Part shown: positions 44,465 to 54,056 of the stretch, in pieces | Position numbering within the stretch: the stretch's first letter is position 1 | How the letters are laid out: each line of letters starts with the position of its first letter | NCBI RefSeq assembly: GCF_016097405.1 | Contig: NZ_JAEHGD010000002.1 | Span: 445,876 to 509,875, forward strand | Length of the DNA stretch: 64,000 bases | DNA from: a methane-oxidizing endosymbiont of Gigantopelta aegis | Lineage (GTDB): Bacteria > Pseudomonadota > Gammaproteobacteria > Methylococcales > Methylomonadaceae | Direction of reading: 5' to 3' | Notes under the pieces: model-generated | What the model saw: the letters and a program-made list of their open reading frames with translations, nothing else | The model's database searches: none | What the model was told of the DNA's origin: nothing | Made by a program: the position numbers and the translations under genes

Positions 44465-47400
44465 TTACTCTCCTGATGAGTGATGCAGCTTTTCAATATC
44501 GTTGTCCGGCGTTAACAGATGCTCGGGAATAAACCATTTATACAGCGCCGGAATCACCAATAACGTTAACAGGGTTGAGGTTATCAAACCACCGACGACC
44601 ACGGTTGCCAGGGGTTTTTGTACTTCAGAGCCTGTTCCTGAAGCCAGCAATAACGGAATCAGCCCTAATGCTGTGGTGACCGCTGTCATTAACACTGGGC
44701 GCAATCTGAGGCAGGCGGCTTTAATCGAGGCAATATCGACGGTTAAGCCTTCTTTCACCAGTTGATTTAGATAGGTGACCAACACCATGCCGTTTTCTAG
44801 TGCGATGCCGAATAAGGCAATAAAACCAACTGAGGCCGGAACAGATAGATTTTGGCCTGTAATCCATAAGGCAATCACACCGCCCACTAGAGCCAGTGGG
44901 ATATTGAGCAGAATCAACGCCGCATTTTTGAGAGAGCCAAAACTGCTGTATAACAAGAGAGTGATAATCAGCAATGTGACAGGAATCACAAAAGCCAGGC
45001 GCTTATTAGCCTCTTGTTGCAGACGATATTGTCCACCCCAGGTCGTGAAATAGCCTGGAGGCAGTTGAATGGCATCATCGATATTTTGTTGCGCTTGTTC
45101 AACAAAGGAGACAATATCCCGGTCGATGACATTGGCCTGAATGGTAATAAAACGCTGATTGTTTTCCCGGGTGATTTGACGCGGCCCGACAATTTCTTCA
45201 ATACTGGCAATTTGTGCCAGCGGAATTTGAATATTGTTCGGGCCGGTAATCAGTAAATTCCGGATCGCTTCAACCGTATTTCTGTCTTGTTCGCGATAGC
45301 GAACCAGAATATCAAAACGGCGAATGCCTTCAAACACTTGGCCCGCAGACACGCCACCGATAGCGCTGCGGATGATTTCCTGCACATCCTGCAAGTTCAA
45401 TCCATACCGGGCAATAGCTTGTCGGTCAGGCTTGATGACCAGCTGTGGCGTTCCGGAAACCTGGTCTACCTGCACATCAGCAGCACCTGGAACTTGTTGA
45501 ATAAGCGCCGAGATTTCATCCGCTTTTTGTTTGAGTAAGGCTAAATCTTCGCCAAATAATTTAATCGCTAGTTCGGCACGTACACCTTCAAGCAATTCAT
45601 CGACAGTCATTTCAATCGGTTGGGTCAGGTTGGCCTGAATGCCGGGTAATTCAGCGACGGCCTGGCGAATATCATGTTCAATCAAGGCCTGGTTGCCCGG
45701 GTCGCGCCATTCGCTTTTGGGTTTTAACAGTACATACATTTCTGCCGAGTTGATAGGGTCGGCATGGGCTCCGACTTCGCCTCGGCCGATTCGGCTAGTG
45801 ACGCCGGTCACTTCCGGAATCTTTAGCAGCTTGCGCTCAACAATCAGTGTATTCCGTTTGCTTTCGCTAATGGCAATGGATGGGGCCATAGTTAGGCGGA
45901 CAACAATAGTACCTTCCTGTAATTTAGGGGTGAATTCTGAACCGAGGAATGGAAAGATGAGTACACCCACAAACAATAGCCCAACGGCTGTTGCAATGGC
46001 AAATTTGCGGTGATTGACAAAATAGTGCAACACTGGCCGGTAGGGTTTGAGCAAGGCGGCGAGAATGCGCTCATCGAAGTCTTTCTGGTCACGCTTGGGT
46101 TTTTTCCGCATCAGCAGGTCGGATAACACCGGCGCTAGCAGCAGTGCATAGATGAGCGAGCCTAGCATGGCTAAGGCTACGGTATAGGCTAAAGGGCGGA
46201 AGGTTTTGCCTTCAACCCCTTCCAAAGTGAACAAGGGTAAAAAGACGATGATGATAATGGCGATTGCAAACAAAATCGGTTGCCCGACTTCGCGGCAAGC
46301 ACGTGCGACAATATGCAGCCGAGGTTCATCGTCTGAAGACTGGTGCATTAGGCGGTCGACATTTTCCACCATGACGATCGTGCCGTCGACCATCATACCT
46401 ATTGCGATGGCTAGACCACCGAGCGACATTAGATTGGCCGACATGCCCAAATAACGCATGGCGATAAATGCAAACATGACGGAAAATGGAATAGCCAGCG
46501 CGACAACCAGGCTAGGCCGGAAGCCACCCATAAAAACAAACAACACCAGGGCGACTAGGATAATACCCTGGATTAGGGCATTGTTTACGGTTGAAACGGC
46601 GGCACTGACAATGTCTTTTTGTTGATAATAGGGGACGATTTCCACGCCGCCAGGCAGGGTTTTGTTAATGTCGGCAATTTTGTCTTCAACTCGGGCGATA
46701 ACGGTGGAGGCATTGGCTCCGAACAGTTTAATCACCATGCCGGCGACCACTTCGCCTTTACCGTTATAGGTTTGTAAGCCACGCCGGATTGCACCGCCGG
46801 TTTTTATGTCTGCCAGTTCGCTTAGGTAAATCGGACGACCGTCAACGGTTTTGACAATGATTTGACGCAAATCATCAATGTTTGTGGCAAGCCCTAGAGA
46901 ACGAATAATGAATTGTTCACTGTTCTTTTCCAGATATTGGGCACCGACATTCAGGTTATTGGCGCGCACCCGCGCGATGAGTTGCTGCAGACTGACCTTG
47001 TAACGCAGCAAGGCGTCAGGTTTAACGATGATTTGAAATTGTTTCTGAAAGCCGCCAATTCCCAATACTTCGGTGACGCCTGGAACCGTTTGTAGATTGA
47101 ATTTAACCACCCAGTCTTGTAGTGTGCGTAATTCTTCCAAACTGTAGAGATGGTTACTGTCTTTCAGATAATAAAATAAAACCAGGCCCATGCCGGTAGA
47201 AATCGGACCCATTTGCGGGTTGCCGAAACTGGCTGGAATCTGGTTACGCGCGTCCTGTAGTCGTTCGTTGACCAGTTGCCTCGCAAAATAAATATCTACA
47301 TCATCGGAAAAATAGACATTTACCACCGACAGGCCGAAGTTTGACACCGAACGGATTTTTTCAATATCCGGCAGGCCCGTCATGGCCGCTTCCACCGGAT

Positions 47401-47596
47401 AAGTGACATACATTTCGATTTCTTCGGGCGCAAGTCCTTCGGTGATGGTGAAAATTTGTACTAGATTAGGGGAGACATCAGGAAAGGCATCGACGGGTAA
47501 TTCCCGATAGCTCTTATAACCTGCAGCAAGCATCAGTATCGCCAGGGTTAAAATCAGTAGGCGACTGCGTAAGGCAAAATCAAATAATTTATTCAT
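44465..47596 (-). CDS. czcA: heavy-metal efflux RND pump, CzcA/CusA family
   Basis: 1043 residues, inner-membrane proton-driven pump of the HME-RND group. Twelve-helix RND layout with two periplasmic domains; N-terminus LLILTLAILMLAAGYKSYRE and PVDAFPDVSPNLVQIFT are typical. The helix-4 motif reads GMMVDGTIVMVEN: the Asp and Glu of the CzcA proton relay are present, but the first Asp (D402 of Cupriavidus CzcA) is Ala, as in CusA, so the metal (Zn/Cd/Co or Cu/Ag) cannot be fixed. Ends with a short tail (DNDIEKLHHSSGE). Follows czcB by 12 bases. Confidence 0.92.
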   Translation of the reverse strand: MNKLFDFALRSRLLILTLAILMLAAGYKSYRELPVDAFPDVSPNLVQIFTITEGLAPEEIEMYVTYPVEAAMTGLPDIEKIRSVSNFGLSVVNVYFSDDVDIYFARQLVNERLQDARNQIPASFGNPQMGPISTGMGLVLFYYLKDSNHLYSLEELRTLQDWVVKFNLQTVPGVTEVLGIGGFQKQFQIIVKPDALLRYKVSLQQLIARVRANNLNVGAQYLEKNSEQFIIRSLGLATNIDDLRQIIVKTVDGRPIYLSELADIKTGGAIRRGLQTYNGKGEVVAGMVIKLFGANASTVIARVEDKIADINKTLPGGVEIVPYYQQKDIVSAAVSTVNNALIQGIILVALVLFVFMGGFRPSLVVALAIPFSVMFAFIAMRYLGMSANLMSLGGLAIAIGMMVDGTIVMVENVDRLMHQSSDDEPRLHIVARACREVGQPILFAIAIIIIVFLPLFTLEGVEGKTFRPLAYTVALAMLGSLIYALLLAPVLSDLLMRKKPKRDQKDFDERILAALLKPYRPVLHYFVNHRKFAIATAVGLLFVGVLIFPFLGSEFTPKLQEGTIVVRLTMAPSIAISESKRNTLIVERKLLKIPEVTGVTSRIGRGEVGAHADPINSAEMYVLLKPKSEWRDPGNQALIEHDIRQAVAELPGIQANLTQPIEMTVDELLEGVRAELAIKLFGEDLALLKQKADEISALIQQVPGAADVQVDQVSGTPQLVIKPDRQAIARYGLNLQDVQEIIRSAIGGVSAGQVFEGIRRFDILVRYREQDRNTVEAIRNLLITGPNNIQIPLAQIASIEEIVGPRQITRENNQRFITIQANVIDRDIVSFVEQAQQNIDDAIQLPPGYFTTWGGQYRLQQEANKRLAFVIPVTLLIITLLLYSSFGSLKNAALILLNIPLALVGGVIALWITGQNLSVPASVGFIALFGIALENGMVLVTYLNQLVKEGLTVDIASIKAACLRLRPVLMTAVTTALGLIPLLLASGTGSEVQKPLATVVVGGLITSTLLTLLVIPALYKWFIPEHLLTPDNDIEKLHHSSGE

Positions 47597-47608
47597 ATTG
47601 TAATCCCG

Positions 47609-48817
47609 TTAATGACTGTGGCCATGTCCAAAAGCGCCTTTTTGGGCCTGAGCTTTCAAGGTGAAGGCGTTGCGGCTGACATAGGTCTGGCCGGGTTTGA
47701 GTCCTGAGAGGATTTCAACCTGATTGAAATCACGTTTGCCAGTTATGATTTCCTGTGGCTCAAAGTCACCGTCTTCATGTTGTACAAAAACAACGTGTTT
47801 GCCATCAATGTTTTGTAATGCTGTCAATGGGATGACAATTTTGGCCGGTGTTTCAGAGAGCACGACACGCGCTGAAATGAATGCACCGGGACGCCAAAGA
47901 TTCTGGCTGTTATCGAGGATAACCCGGGCAATACCACTTCGGGTTTTTATATCAAGTACCGGGCTGATCCAGCTGATATGAGATTGTGCAGTAACGTCTG
48001 ATTGCTTGCTAAAACGGTTATTGATAAAGACTTTCTGGTTGGTTTTAACCAGGTTTAAGTCTTTTTGATACAGCGTTAGATTAACCCAGACACGGGATAG
48101 GTCGGCGATGGTGAAGCTGCGGGTTGTGGTGTCTAGTAATTCACCGTGACTGGCATGTTTGGCAATAATCACCCCATCAGCCGGTGCTTTTAAGGCATAA
48201 AGTGTCAGGTCTTTATCTTGATCCTTGATCAGTTTGTCAATTTCTTCAAGACTTAAACCTAAGGCCTGCAAACGTTGTTTAGCTGCTTTTTGCCGGATAG
48301 CCGCCTCAATTTGTGCTTGTTTAGCGGCCTGATACTGCCGGCGGGAGGTGATTTTTCCTCGGTACAATTGCCTATCCCGTTGCAGGTTGCTGTTTGCCAG
48401 TTTCAATAAACTATCGGTAGCGACAAATTCGGCTTTGGCATTCGCCAACTCACGGCTGGACAGTTGCGCTAGCAATTCACCGGCTTTAACTTCATCACCC
48501 AGTTGTTTGTAGACTTTTTGCACGACACCGGCAACACGCGGGACGACATGATATAACCTGTCGGGTTCGACGATGACTTCACCGGTTAAGTCTAATGTTT
48601 TGCGAATAACGCCGGGGCCTGCTTGTGATAACTGGATAGAGAAGTCTTTGAGTTGTTGCGGGCTAAGTTTTAAGGCTTCTTCGTCGTGATGTTCATGGCC
48701 CTCTTGTTCACCATGATCGGCGTGTTCTTCAGAGGCGTAGGCCGGGTTGAGGTAACTTGAATTGAATAAAGTAACCGCTGTGAGAAGGGGTAATAATTTT
48801 AAATAGTTACGAATCAT
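47609..48817 (-). CDS. czcB: periplasmic adaptor subunit of metal efflux, CzcB/CusB family
   Basis: 402 residues with signal peptide (to about residue 28), then a His/Glu-rich metal-binding segment (SEEHADHGEQEGHEHHDEEA). HlyD/MFP architecture follows: beta-barrel and lipoyl half (LDLTGEVIVEPDRLYHVVPR), an alpha-helical hairpin (about 110-200), and the second lipoyl half (LYALKAPADGVIIAKHASHG). The C-terminus ends KGAFGHGHSH, again His-rich. Bridges CzcA and CzcC. Starts one base after the czcC stop. Confidence 0.92.
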   Translation of the reverse strand: MIRNYLKLLPLLTAVTLFNSSYLNPAYASEEHADHGEQEGHEHHDEEALKLSPQQLKDFSIQLSQAGPGVIRKTLDLTGEVIVEPDRLYHVVPRVAGVVQKVYKQLGDEVKAGELLAQLSSRELANAKAEFVATDSLLKLANSNLQRDRQLYRGKITSRRQYQAAKQAQIEAAIRQKAAKQRLQALGLSLEEIDKLIKDQDKDLTLYALKAPADGVIIAKHASHGELLDTTTRSFTIADLSRVWVNLTLYQKDLNLVKTNQKVFINNRFSKQSDVTAQSHISWISPVLDIKTRSGIARVILDNSQNLWRPGAFISARVVLSETPAKIVIPLTALQNIDGKHVVFVQHEDGDFEPQEIITGKRDFNQVEILSGLKPGQTYVSRNAFTLKAQAQKGAFGHGHSH

Positions 48818-50107
48818 TTATAAACTCCCAGATAGGCTGTTTGTGCGGCTTGCAAACTGATGTCCCAGTAATTTTTCAATACGAATGGTGTTGACATGAT
48901 ATGCGGTCAACGCATTCAGATATTGTGATTTGACGCGAAACAGGGTGCGTTGCGCATCGAGGACGGTTAGGAAATTAAATTCACCGACCTGATAGCCTTT
49001 TTGCGCGGCTTGAAAAGCCTGTTCGGCATTGGGAATGACATCGTCTTTTAAGGTCTTGATTTCCTGCCAAGTGGTAGTTAGCGTTTGATAGTTGTTTTTC
49101 AGTTCGGTCTGAACGCGGGCTAAAATAGCACTGTATTGCGCATTGGCCTGGGTCAGCCCGTGGGTGGCCGATTGAATATTACCCTGGTTGCGGTCAAATA
49201 CCGGCAAATCAATACTAAAGCCGGCGTTGATGTTGTAATCATCTCTATTGACATAATTATTGCCGGAAACATTTAAGGTAACATCCGGTATGGCTTTACT
49301 TTTTTCGACTTCGATGTTAGCACGGCGTTTATTGATTTCGGTCAGGCCTTGTTTTAAGTCGGGGTTGTTATCTAGCCGCTTCAATAATTCGGTCAGTTCT
49401 GGCAGTGCTTGAATTTTTTCTAGTTGGCCTGTAGCCTGGGAAAAGTGAGGCGATGGATTGCCCCAGAATACGGCTAATTGCTTGCGGCTGTTTTGTAATT
49501 GCCGCTCTGCCTGGCGCAGGGCAATCTGTGCTGAACTCAGAGAAATTCGGGCCTTGGTCGCTTGTAATGGCGAAACATTGCCGACTCTGACCTGAACATC
49601 GGCGATATGGACGACGTTTTTGGACAGTTTTAGCAGGTCTTTCTGCAGTTCGACATTTTTTTGCGCTGCTAACAAACGGATAAAGGCTTCAGCGGTTTGT
49701 GCCATTAAGGTCAGGCGTTTGTTTTCATAACGGCGGATCGCCAGTTGCTGATCAAGTTGTGCCGCTTTGCTGCGCGCGGATCGTTTGCCGCCTAATTCAA
49801 TTAACTGGCTGAGCCCGAGCGTTATTGCTGTGCCATCATAACCTTTAAATTTGTTGTTACCAAAATTGGAGGCGCTGGCCTGGAGTTGAGGATTGGGTAA
49901 CAGGCCGGCTTGTAAGGATAAGCCTTGTTTGGCATTGATATCGGCCAGATAAGCTGAAAGCTCGGGATTGTACGTTATCGCCAGGTTCAGCGCCTGATTA
50001 AGCGTGAGCTCTGCTTCAGGCTCGGTGATACGGTTGCTTTCGGTTTGTGCGCTTGCGGTAAGGCTGAAAAACACGAATAACAGTAAATAAACAGAATATT
50101 TAAGCAT
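48818..50107 (-). CDS. czcC: TolC-family outer-membrane channel, CzcC type
   Basis: 429 residues with signal peptide ending about SAQTE. Two repeated helical-barrel halves typical of the outer-membrane efflux family: LTLNQALNLAITYNPELSAY at the start of the first, LQGLTEINKRRANIEVEKSK-like helices (residues 235-275) at the start of the second. Forms the exit duct for the CzcBA pump. The gene order czcC-czcB-czcA is the usual one. No regulator gene of the CzcRS type is present in the window. Confidence 0.9.
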   Translation of the reverse strand: MLKYSVYLLLFVFFSLTASAQTESNRITEPEAELTLNQALNLAITYNPELSAYLADINAKQGLSLQAGLLPNPQLQASASNFGNNKFKGYDGTAITLGLSQLIELGGKRSARSKAAQLDQQLAIRRYENKRLTLMAQTAEAFIRLLAAQKNVELQKDLLKLSKNVVHIADVQVRVGNVSPLQATKARISLSSAQIALRQAERQLQNSRKQLAVFWGNPSPHFSQATGQLEKIQALPELTELLKRLDNNPDLKQGLTEINKRRANIEVEKSKAIPDVTLNVSGNNYVNRDDYNINAGFSIDLPVFDRNQGNIQSATHGLTQANAQYSAILARVQTELKNNYQTLTTTWQEIKTLKDDVIPNAEQAFQAAQKGYQVGEFNFLTVLDAQRTLFRVKSQYLNALTAYHVNTIRIEKLLGHQFASRTNSLSGSL

Positions 50108-50284
50108 GATGGTTCCGTAAAGTTTATTTTATTGTGATTGAGTACAGATCACTAATGAATGCCTGCTGTTATGACATTAGGTTGTGCAATAACAGTTGTC
50201 AGGCCATCTGCTTTAACAGGATGGCGTACAAAAGCACAGGCGATCGTGATCGAGGTTTAAAGGAGTCTGAGGGATCGAGGAAGT

Positions 50285-50644
50285 TTAAACGATAGGGGGT
50301 CTTAATGCAGGACTATCGTGATGATAATAATACGAATAGGATTCGGTAGCCTGAATGCCACGCGCAATGTTAACCATAAAGGTTGAAAAATTCAGTGGTG
50401 GGAAGCTGTGGCCAGTATGGCCGCCATGATCATAGCTACAGACGCCGGTACAGTGATTATGCGTATCCGCTGTATCGAACAGGTCTGCATCATCAATAGA
50501 TGTATGCGATTCCAGGCTGAAAACGGGATGGCCCTGGGCGTTGTTGCTTTTTGTCCAGTCGTGAATATCTGTCACCATCCATGTGGAGAGCCAGAATGTC
50601 AGAAAAGCCAAAAAATAGATCGTTACCCGTTTCATACCTGACAT
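50285..50644 (-). CDS. His-rich exported protein upstream of czcCBA (CzcI-like)
   Basis: 119 residues (MSGMKRVTIYFLAFLTFWLS; start at 50644 or the Met at 50635) with a signal-like helix, then His/Asp-rich segments (DTADTHNHCTGVCSYDHGGH; YYYHHDSPALRPP). Small His-rich periplasmic proteins such as CzcI precede czc genes in Cupriavidus and affect their induction. Similarity here is in size, position and composition only. Separated from czcC by 177 bases, so it may have its own transcript. Confidence 0.65.
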   Translation of the reverse strand: MSGMKRVTIYFLAFLTFWLSTWMVTDIHDWTKSNNAQGHPVFSLESHTSIDDADLFDTADTHNHCTGVCSYDHGGHTGHSFPPLNFSTFMVNIARGIQATESYSYYYHHDSPALRPPIV

Positions 50645-50825
50645 GATAACAAGAAATGCTGAAAGTTCAATTATTCACTTGCGCTTAATTCCAATGTAAG
50701 GCTAATGATACAATAAAAATTGAGGGGCGTTATGCAGGCACACGAGAGCTAAGTGAAGCTCTGGCAATTGTTGGTTTACTGAGGTTCTGCATGACGTTGT
50801 ATCGTGAAATCAATCGAGTTTTTAT

Positions 50826-51776
50826 ATGGCAAAACTGAAATGTGCAGTGATTGGAACGGGCTATCTGGGCAAGTTTCATGCTGAAAAATATGCAGGTCTG
50901 GATGATTGTGAGTTAGTCGCGGTTGTCGATATCAATGAAGAAACAGCCAAAGATGTGGCCGACAAATGGGGCGCTCAGGCATTGACTGACTATCAGCCTT
51001 TGTTGGGGCAGGTCGATGCGGTGAGTATTGTTGTTCCCACGAGTTTGCATTATGCGGTCGCTAAGGATTTTTTACAGGCGGGCAGTCATGTATTGGTGGA
51101 AAAGCCCATTACGGTGACCGTTGAGCAGGCTGATGAGTTGATCGAGGTTGCCGCGCAAAATCAACGTATTTTGCAGGTAGGGCATTTAGAGCGTTTTAAT
51201 CCGGCCATTATGGGCTTAGGCGAAATGGATAGTCAGCCGATTTTTATCGAATCACATAGGCTGTCGCCATTTAATCCCCGTGCCAATGATGTCAGTGTGG
51301 TGCTGGATCTGATGATTCATGATATCGATATTATTTTGTCATTGGTCGATTCAAATATCGACAGAATGGAAGCCTGTGGTACAGCGGTACTGACGCAAGG
51401 CATCGATATCGCCAATGCGCGACTGACGTTTGAAAATGGTTGTGTGGCGAATGTGACGGCGAGTCGTATCAGTATGAAAATGGAGCGCAAAATGCGCATG
51501 TTCAAACCCTGTTCGTATGTAGCGGTTGATTTTCAGAACCGGGTGTTGACCAAGCATCGTACCGGTGATGAGGAAATGTTTCCGGGTATTCCTGAAATTC
51601 TGACTGAGGAATCGGTATTTGAAAATGGCGATGCCTTATTGGAAGAAATTAAACATTTTATTGATTGTATTCAAACCGGCAAAAAACCATTGGTTTCAGG
51701 GGAAGCTGGCCGCAAGGCGTTAGCGACAGCGATTGAAATCACCAATTTACTACAAACGGATAAGGAAAAAACATGA
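50826..51776 (+). CDS. gnnA: UDP-GlcNAc 3-dehydrogenase GnnA (Gfo/Idh/MocA family)
   Basis: 316 residues. N-terminal Rossmann fold (AVIGTGYLGKFHAEKYA), the EKPI motif (VLVEKPITVTVEQADELIEV) and the HLERFNPA stretch are typical. Placed directly before a DegT/DnrJ aminotransferase and lpxB. In Acidithiobacillus ferrooxidans the same pair, GnnA and GnnB, makes UDP-2,3-diamino-2,3-dideoxyglucose for lipid A, next to lpxA and lpxB. Other Gfo/Idh functions are possible, but the context supports GnnA. It overlaps gnnB by four bases. Confidence 0.85.
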   Translation: MAKLKCAVIGTGYLGKFHAEKYAGLDDCELVAVVDINEETAKDVADKWGAQALTDYQPLLGQVDAVSIVVPTSLHYAVAKDFLQAGSHVLVEKPITVTVEQADELIEVAAQNQRILQVGHLERFNPAIMGLGEMDSQPIFIESHRLSPFNPRANDVSVVLDLMIHDIDIILSLVDSNIDRMEACGTAVLTQGIDIANARLTFENGCVANVTASRISMKMERKMRMFKPCSYVAVDFQNRVLTKHRTGDEEMFPGIPEILTEESVFENGDALLEEIKHFIDCIQTGKKPLVSGEAGRKALATAIEITNLLQTDKEKT

Positions 51777-52864
51777 TACCCATGGTCAACCTGAAAGCCC
51801 AGTATGCCGAAATCAAAAAGGAAGTCGAGCAAGGGCTGGCGCAAACGATTGAGCAGTGTACATTTATTTTAGGCCCGAATGTGCAAGCTTTTGAGCAGGA
51901 AGCGGCCGATTATCTGGGTGTTAAACATGCGATAGGCTGTGCCTCGGGCACCGATGCTTTGCATTTAGCTCTGAGAGCGGCCGGGATTGGCGAAGGTGAT
52001 GAGGTGATTACCTCGGCTTTTACCTTTATCGCAACGGCAGAAGCGATTAAATATGTTGGTGCTAACCCCGTATTTGTGGATATTGATGCTAAAACCTTCA
52101 ATATTACGCCAGAAACGATCGAAGCTGCAATCAGCGAAAAAACCAAAGCCATTATGCCGGTGCATTTATTTGGTCAGCCGGTTGACTTGATGGCGATTAA
52201 AGCCTTATGCGAGCAATATGGTTTAAAATTGATTGAAGATTGTGCGCAATCATTTGGCGCCCGTGTCAATGGTCAGCAAACCGGAGCGGTTGGTGATGCT
52301 GCTGGATACAGTTTTTTTCCCAGTAAAAACCTGGGTGCATTTGGTGATGGCGGCCTGGTGGTGACGCAGTCGGATGAAATTGCCGACATGCTGAGAATGC
52401 TGCGTAATCATGGTTCGAAAGAGCGCTATTACCATGATGTCATTGGCTATAACAGTCGTTTGGATGAGATGCAGGCTGTGGTATTGCGGGCTAAATTGAA
52501 ACGTATCGATCAGTACAACCAGGCACGGCGCAAGGCAGCACATTTGTATTCGGAGTTGATGGCCGATTTGCCGCTGGAGACGCCTTATGAAGATGGCATA
52601 GGCGAGCATGTTTATCATCAATATACGTTGCTGTCGGACAATCGCGACCGGATTATTGAAGCCTTGCAAGCCGAACAAATTGGCTGTGCGGTGTATTATC
52701 CGGTGCCGTTGCACCGGCAAAATGTCTTCAAAGCCGATTATGCCGGGGTATCGTTGCCGGTGACAGAAAAGGTCGCGGCGCGTTGTTTTTCCTTGCCAAT
52801 TTGTCCGATGTTGAGTGAGGAGAATATTCATGACATTGTCAATGTGATTAAAACGGTTGCCTGA
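51773..52864 (+). CDS. gnnB: aminotransferase GnnB (DegT/DnrJ/EryC1 family)
   Basis: 363 residues. PLP enzyme: IGCASGTDALHLALRAAGIG, ITSAFTFIATAEAI, KLIEDCAQSFGARVNGQQTG, and the lysine of the internal aldimine in FFPSKNLGAFGDGG (about residue 187). Transaminates the 3-keto sugar made by GnnA, giving an amino group at C3 and therefore lipid A with amide-linked acyl chains at positions 2 and 3. The start overlaps gnnA by four bases, and lpxB begins three bases after its stop. Confidence 0.87.
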   Translation: MIPMVNLKAQYAEIKKEVEQGLAQTIEQCTFILGPNVQAFEQEAADYLGVKHAIGCASGTDALHLALRAAGIGEGDEVITSAFTFIATAEAIKYVGANPVFVDIDAKTFNITPETIEAAISEKTKAIMPVHLFGQPVDLMAIKALCEQYGLKLIEDCAQSFGARVNGQQTGAVGDAAGYSFFPSKNLGAFGDGGLVVTQSDEIADMLRMLRNHGSKERYYHDVIGYNSRLDEMQAVVLRAKLKRIDQYNQARRKAAHLYSELMADLPLETPYEDGIGEHVYHQYTLLSDNRDRIIEALQAEQIGCAVYYPVPLHRQNVFKADYAGVSLPVTEKVAARCFSLPICPMLSEENIHDIVNVIKTVA

Positions 52865-52867
52865 TCG

Positions 52868-54022
52868 ATGACGCAGAAACCGGTCAAAATTTTGTTCAGC
52901 GCCGGCGAGTCGTCGGGTGATCAACATGCCGCCAGCATGTTCAAGCATTTAAAACAGCATTTGCCTGCCGTTCAAGGCTTAGGCATGGGGGCGGCAAAAA
53001 TGCGTGAGGCCGGCATCGATGTCAGGGTGGATTCATCGGCTATTGGTGTCATCGGTCTGGTTGAAATTCTGCGCCATTATGGTGAAATTCGCGCGGCATT
53101 GGTCGCGATGAAGCGGTTGTTGCAAGATGAACGACCGGATTTACTGGTGTGTGTAGATTATAAGGAGTTTAATCTGAAATTAGCACGCTTTGCCAAACAG
53201 ATCGGTATCAAGGTTTTGTTTTATGTCAGCCCGCAGGTTTGGGCCTGGCGTCCGGGACGTGTTGTAACCTATGGTAAAGCGATTGATATGATGGCGGTGA
53301 TATTCCCATTTGAAACGCCTTATTACGAAGAGCACGGTGTGCCGGTGCGTTATGTCGGCCACCCTTCCGTCGATAAGGTGAAACCGTTGCGGAGCCGGGA
53401 AGAGGATTTCGATGTCTTTGAACTGGATGCACAAAAGCCTGTGGTTGGCTTGTTGCCCGGGAGCCGAATCAATGAAATTCGGCGCTTGTTGCCGCTGATG
53501 CTGGAGGCGGCGGTGTTATTAAAACAGCGTATTCCTGATATTCAGTTTGTGTTACCGCAAGCCGATTCCATTGCCGATACGGTGTTAGTGCCTTATCTTG
53601 AAGCCTGTGATCTCGATATCAAGGTTATTAAATCGCAACCTTATGATGCCATTCAATGTGCTGATGCAGTAATGACAGCATCAGGAACCGCCTCATTGGA
53701 AATTGCACTGCTTCAGGTGCCTATGGTGATTGTGTATAAGTTGTCGATGTTGACGTATTGGCTGGGTAGAATGTTGGTGAATATTCCATTTATTGGCCTG
53801 CCCAATATTATTGCCGGTCGCGAGGTGGTTAAAGAACTGATTCAGACTGATGCCAATGCTAAAGCCCTGGCCGATGAAACCTGGCGCCTGTTGCAGGATG
53901 CAGATTATCGGCAGAGGATATTGCATGATTTAGCAGAGGTGAAGGCAAAATTGGGGGAGGGTGGTGGATCTGAAAATATGGCGCGCCTAGCCTGTGAGAT
54001 GTTGGAGATGCCCGATGATTGA
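52868..54022 (+). CDS. lpxB: lipid-A-disaccharide synthase
   Basis: 384 residues. Condenses UDP-diacyl sugar with lipid X to make the lipid A disaccharide. N-terminal SAGESSGDQHAA, the middle FYVSPQVWAWRPGR, and MTASGTASLEIALLQVPMVI near residue 265-285 are diagnostic. Co-transcribed with gnnA and gnnB, consistent with handling of diamino-sugar substrates. lpxA and lpxD are not in the window. Confidence 0.96.
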   Translation: MTQKPVKILFSAGESSGDQHAASMFKHLKQHLPAVQGLGMGAAKMREAGIDVRVDSSAIGVIGLVEILRHYGEIRAALVAMKRLLQDERPDLLVCVDYKEFNLKLARFAKQIGIKVLFYVSPQVWAWRPGRVVTYGKAIDMMAVIFPFETPYYEEHGVPVRYVGHPSVDKVKPLRSREEDFDVFELDAQKPVVGLLPGSRINEIRRLLPLMLEAAVLLKQRIPDIQFVLPQADSIADTVLVPYLEACDLDIKVIKSQPYDAIQCADAVMTASGTASLEIALLQVPMVIVYKLSMLTYWLGRMLVNIPFIGLPNIIAGREVVKELIQTDANAKALADETWRLLQDADYRQRILHDLAEVKAKLGEGGGSENMARLACEMLEMPDD

Positions 54023-54056
54023 CTCAGGCACCCCCTTGCTTTTATCAGCTGAAAAG

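Noticed and set aside
52250-52948. 232-codon minus-strand frame
   Set aside because: Antisense to gnnB and the lpxB start, both of which have strong family motifs.
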